Part shown: positions 61,601 to 64,000 of the stretch, one piece after another
How positions within the stretch are numbered: position 1 is the first letter of the stretch
Layout of the letters: the number at the start of each line of letters is the position of its first letter
Assembly: GCF_029227915.1 (NCBI RefSeq)
Contig: NC_079879.1
Location: forward strand, 14,448,001 to 14,512,000
Direction: 5' to 3'
From: Hydractinia symbiolongicarpus
Lineage: Eukaryota > Cnidaria > Hydrozoa > Anthoathecata > Hydractiniidae
Length of the DNA stretch: 64,000 nt
The notes under the pieces: generated by a model
What the model was told of the DNA's origin: nothing
The model's database searches: none
What the model saw: the letters and a program-made list of their open reading frames with translations, nothing else
Program-made: the position numbers and the translations under genes

Positions 61601-63976
61601 ATCACGTGGTTTCACCTGCCTGCGCAGGTTACCTTTCGACTAATCGTTCCATTCTTAATGCGCTACAACGTCCCAAGTTGTTTTCATTGGCGAAGTTGCC
61701 TTAGAACTCTCTTAACTACGTGCACAGTCCTATAAAGGCTGTAATATGGCCTTTTGCAGTCTAATAAAGGCCTCACACGTAAATCACGTGGTTCCATCTG
61801 CCTGTGCAGGTTACCAGTGGACTAGTCGTTCCAGTCTCACTGCGCTACAACCTCCCAAGTCGTTTTCATTTGCTCCGTTGCTTTACAACAATCTTAACTG
61901 CGTGCACTGTCCTATAAAGGCTGTAATATGGCCTTTGGCAGTCTAATAAAGGCTTCACACGTAAATCACGTGGTTCCATTTGCCTGTGCAGGTTACCATT
62001 GTACTATTCCTTCCAGTTTCAATGCGCTTCAACGTCCCAAGTCGTTTTCATTATCGCCGTTGCCTTACAACACTCTTAACTACGTGCACAGTCCTATAAA
62101 GGCTGTAATATGGCCTTTTGCAGTCTAATAAAGGCCTCACACGCAAATCACGTGGTTTCACCTGTCTGCGCAGTTTACCATTGGCCTAGTCCTTCCAGTC
62201 TCAATGCGCTACAACGTCCCAAGTCGTTTTCATTAGTGTCGTTGCCTTACAACACTCCTAACTACGTGCAGAGTCCTATAAAGGCTGTAATATGGCCTTT
62301 TGCAGTCTAATAAAGGCCTCACACGTAAATCACATGGTTTCACCTGCCTGCGCAGGTTACCTTTGGACTAATCGTTCCATTCTTAATGCGCTACAACGTC
62401 CCAAGTCGTTTTCATTGGCGAAGTTGCCTTAGAACTCTCTTAACTACGTGCAGAGTCCTATAAAGGCTGTAATATGGCTTTTTGCAGTTTAATAAAGGCC
62501 TCACACGTAAATCACGTGGTTCCATCTGCCTGTGCAGGTTACCAGTGGACTAGTCGTTCCAGTCTCACTGCGCTACAACGTCCCAAGTCGTTTTCATTTG
62601 CTCCGTTGCTTTACAACAATCTTAACTGCGTGCACTGTCCTATAAAGGCTGTAATATGGCCTTTGGCAGTCTAATAAAGGCTTCACACGTAAATCACGTG
62701 GTTCCATTTGCCTGTGCAGGTTACCATTGTACTATTCCTTCCAGTTTCAATGCGCTTCAACGTCCCAAGTCGTTTTCATTATCGCCGTTGCCTTACAACA
62801 CTCTTAACTACGTGCACAGTCCTATAAAGGCTGTAATATGGCCTTTTGCAGTCTAATAAAGGCCTCACACGCAAATCACGTGGTTTCACCTGTCTGCGCA
62901 GTTTACCATTGGCCTAGTCCTTCCAGTCTCAATGCGCTACAACGTCCCAAGTCGTTTTCATTAGTGTCGTTGCCTTACAACACTCCTAACTACGTGCAGA
63001 GTCCTATAAAGCTGTAATATGGCTTTTTGCAGTTTAATAAAGGCCTCACACGTAAATCACGTGGTTTCACCTGCCTGCGCAGGTTACCTTTCGACTAATC
63101 GTTCCATTCCTAATGCGCTACAACGTCCCAAGTTGTTTTCATTGGCGAAGTTGCCTTAGAACTCTCTTAACTACGTGCACAGTCCTATAAAGGCTGTAAT
63201 ATGGCCTTTTGCAGTCTAATAAAGGCCTCACACGTAAATCACGTGGTTCCATCTGCCTGTGCAGGTTACCAGTGGACTAGTCGTTCCAGTCTCACTGCGC
63301 TACAACGTCCCAAGTCGTTTTCATTTGCTCCGTTGCTTTACAACAATCTTAACTGCGTGCACTGTCCTATAAAGGCTGTAATATGGCCTTTGGCAGTCTA
63401 ATAAAGGCTTCACACGTAAATCACGTGGTTTCACATGCCTGCGCAGGTTACCTTTGGACTTATCGTTCCAGTCTCAATGCGCTACAACGTCCCAAGATGT
63501 TTTCATTGGCGAAGTTGCCTTAGAACACTCTTAACTACGTGCACAGTCCTATAAAGGCTGTAATATGGCCTTTTGCAGTCTAATAAATGCCTCACACGTA
63601 AATCACGTGGTTCCATTAGCCTGTGCAAGTTACCATTGGCCTAATCCTTCAAGTCTTAATGTGCTACAACGTCCCAGGTCGTTTTCATTAGCGCCGTTGC
63701 CTTACAACACTTTTAACTACGTGCACACTCCTATAAAGGCTGTAATATCGCCTTTTGCAGTCTAATAAAGGCTTCACACGCAAATCACGTGGTTTCACCT
63801 GCCTGCGCAGGTTACCATTGGACTATTCCTTACAGTCTCAATGCGCTACAGCGTCTCAAGTCGTTTTCATTAGCGCCGTTGCCTTACAACACTCCTAACT
63901 GCGTGCACAGTCGTATAAAGGCTGTAATATGGCCTTTTGCAGTCTAATAAAGGCCTCATACGTAAATCACGTGGTT
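58632..63976 (+). repeat. 5,345-bp segmental duplication, distal copy
   Basis: Copy of 46,076-51,420. Differences noticed: ATCGCTTTTTGC here for ATCGCCTTTTGC near the start, AAATCGCGTGG at about 60,873 for AAATCACGTGG, and AACTGCGTGC at about 61,896 for AACTGCTTGC. The shared ATAAAGCTG one-base loss is at about 63,007. The copy stops 24 bp before the window end. Confidence 0.92.
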
Positions 63977-64000
63977 TCACATGCCTGCGCAGGTTACCAT

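Larger units (their letters stand above)
20461..64000 (+). repeat. 182-bp satellite array, right block (~239 monomers)
   Basis: The same satellite resumes in register directly after the transposon's target-site duplication and runs to the end of the window. It is dominated by recent higher-order duplications with periods near multiples of 182 (910, 1,820, 3,638 and others, listed separately). At least six recurrent half-monomer types can be told apart by short markers: CATTGGCGAAGTTGCCTTA, CATTTGCTCCGTTGCTTTAC, CATTAGTGTCGTTGCCTTA, CATTATCGCCGTTGCCTTA, CCAGGTCGTTTTCATTAGCG and AATGCATTAGAGCGTCCCAA. Nothing non-satellite was found in this block. Confidence 0.97.

Overview
The window is eukaryotic repeat DNA. 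About 96% of it is one tandem satellite with a 182-bp monomer, roughly 336 copies, all in the same orientation. A single 2,739-bp PIF/Harbinger DNA transposon (17,719-20,457) interrupts it. Introns, a MADF-type accessory gene and the transposase type point to an animal. An arthropod or another invertebrate is my guess from the transposase style, but the sequence does not prove it. I see no host genes, rRNA, tRNA, CRISPR or prokaryotic operon structure. The setting is most simply heterochromatin (pericentromeric, subtelomeric or interstitial satellite).

Layout. Positions 1-17,715 hold about 97 monomers. The first ~9.8 kb is a patchwork of diverged variants with only short local duplications. 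A 3,274-bp, 18-monomer block then follows, duplicated in tandem with no difference found. Positions 17,719-20,457 hold the transposon, flanked by a TAA target-site duplication, with 42-bp perfect terminal inverted repeats. Positions 20,461-64,000 hold about 239 monomers organised in nested recent duplications: 3,638 bp (20-mer), 1,820 bp (10-mer), 910 bp (5-mer, at two places), 1,637 bp (9-mer), and a 5,345-bp segment repeated 12,556 bp away.

The transposon carries two genes on opposite strands. The + strand gene is a two-exon HARBI1-like transposase (418 aa if spliced as proposed) with an intact D-D-E triad. The - strand gene is a three-exon MADF/BESS-type DNA-binding accessory protein (about 302 aa) with one frameshift in its last exon. 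The genes are interlocked: the last exon of the accessory gene lies inside the transposase intron, and the second transposase exon lies inside the accessory gene's second intron. No coding bases overlap. The two opposed splice acceptors share 19 bp. In characterised Harbinger elements the transposase needs a Myb/MADF-like partner for nuclear import and end recognition, so the two genes form one transposition module.

The monomers contain many 66-86 codon open frames beginning ATGGCCTTTTGC. I treat these as by-products of the repeat, not genes. The most interesting points are the interlocked gene pair with its shared acceptor site, the resemblance between the transposon ends and a motif in every monomer, and the duplication history that can be read from nested repeats.
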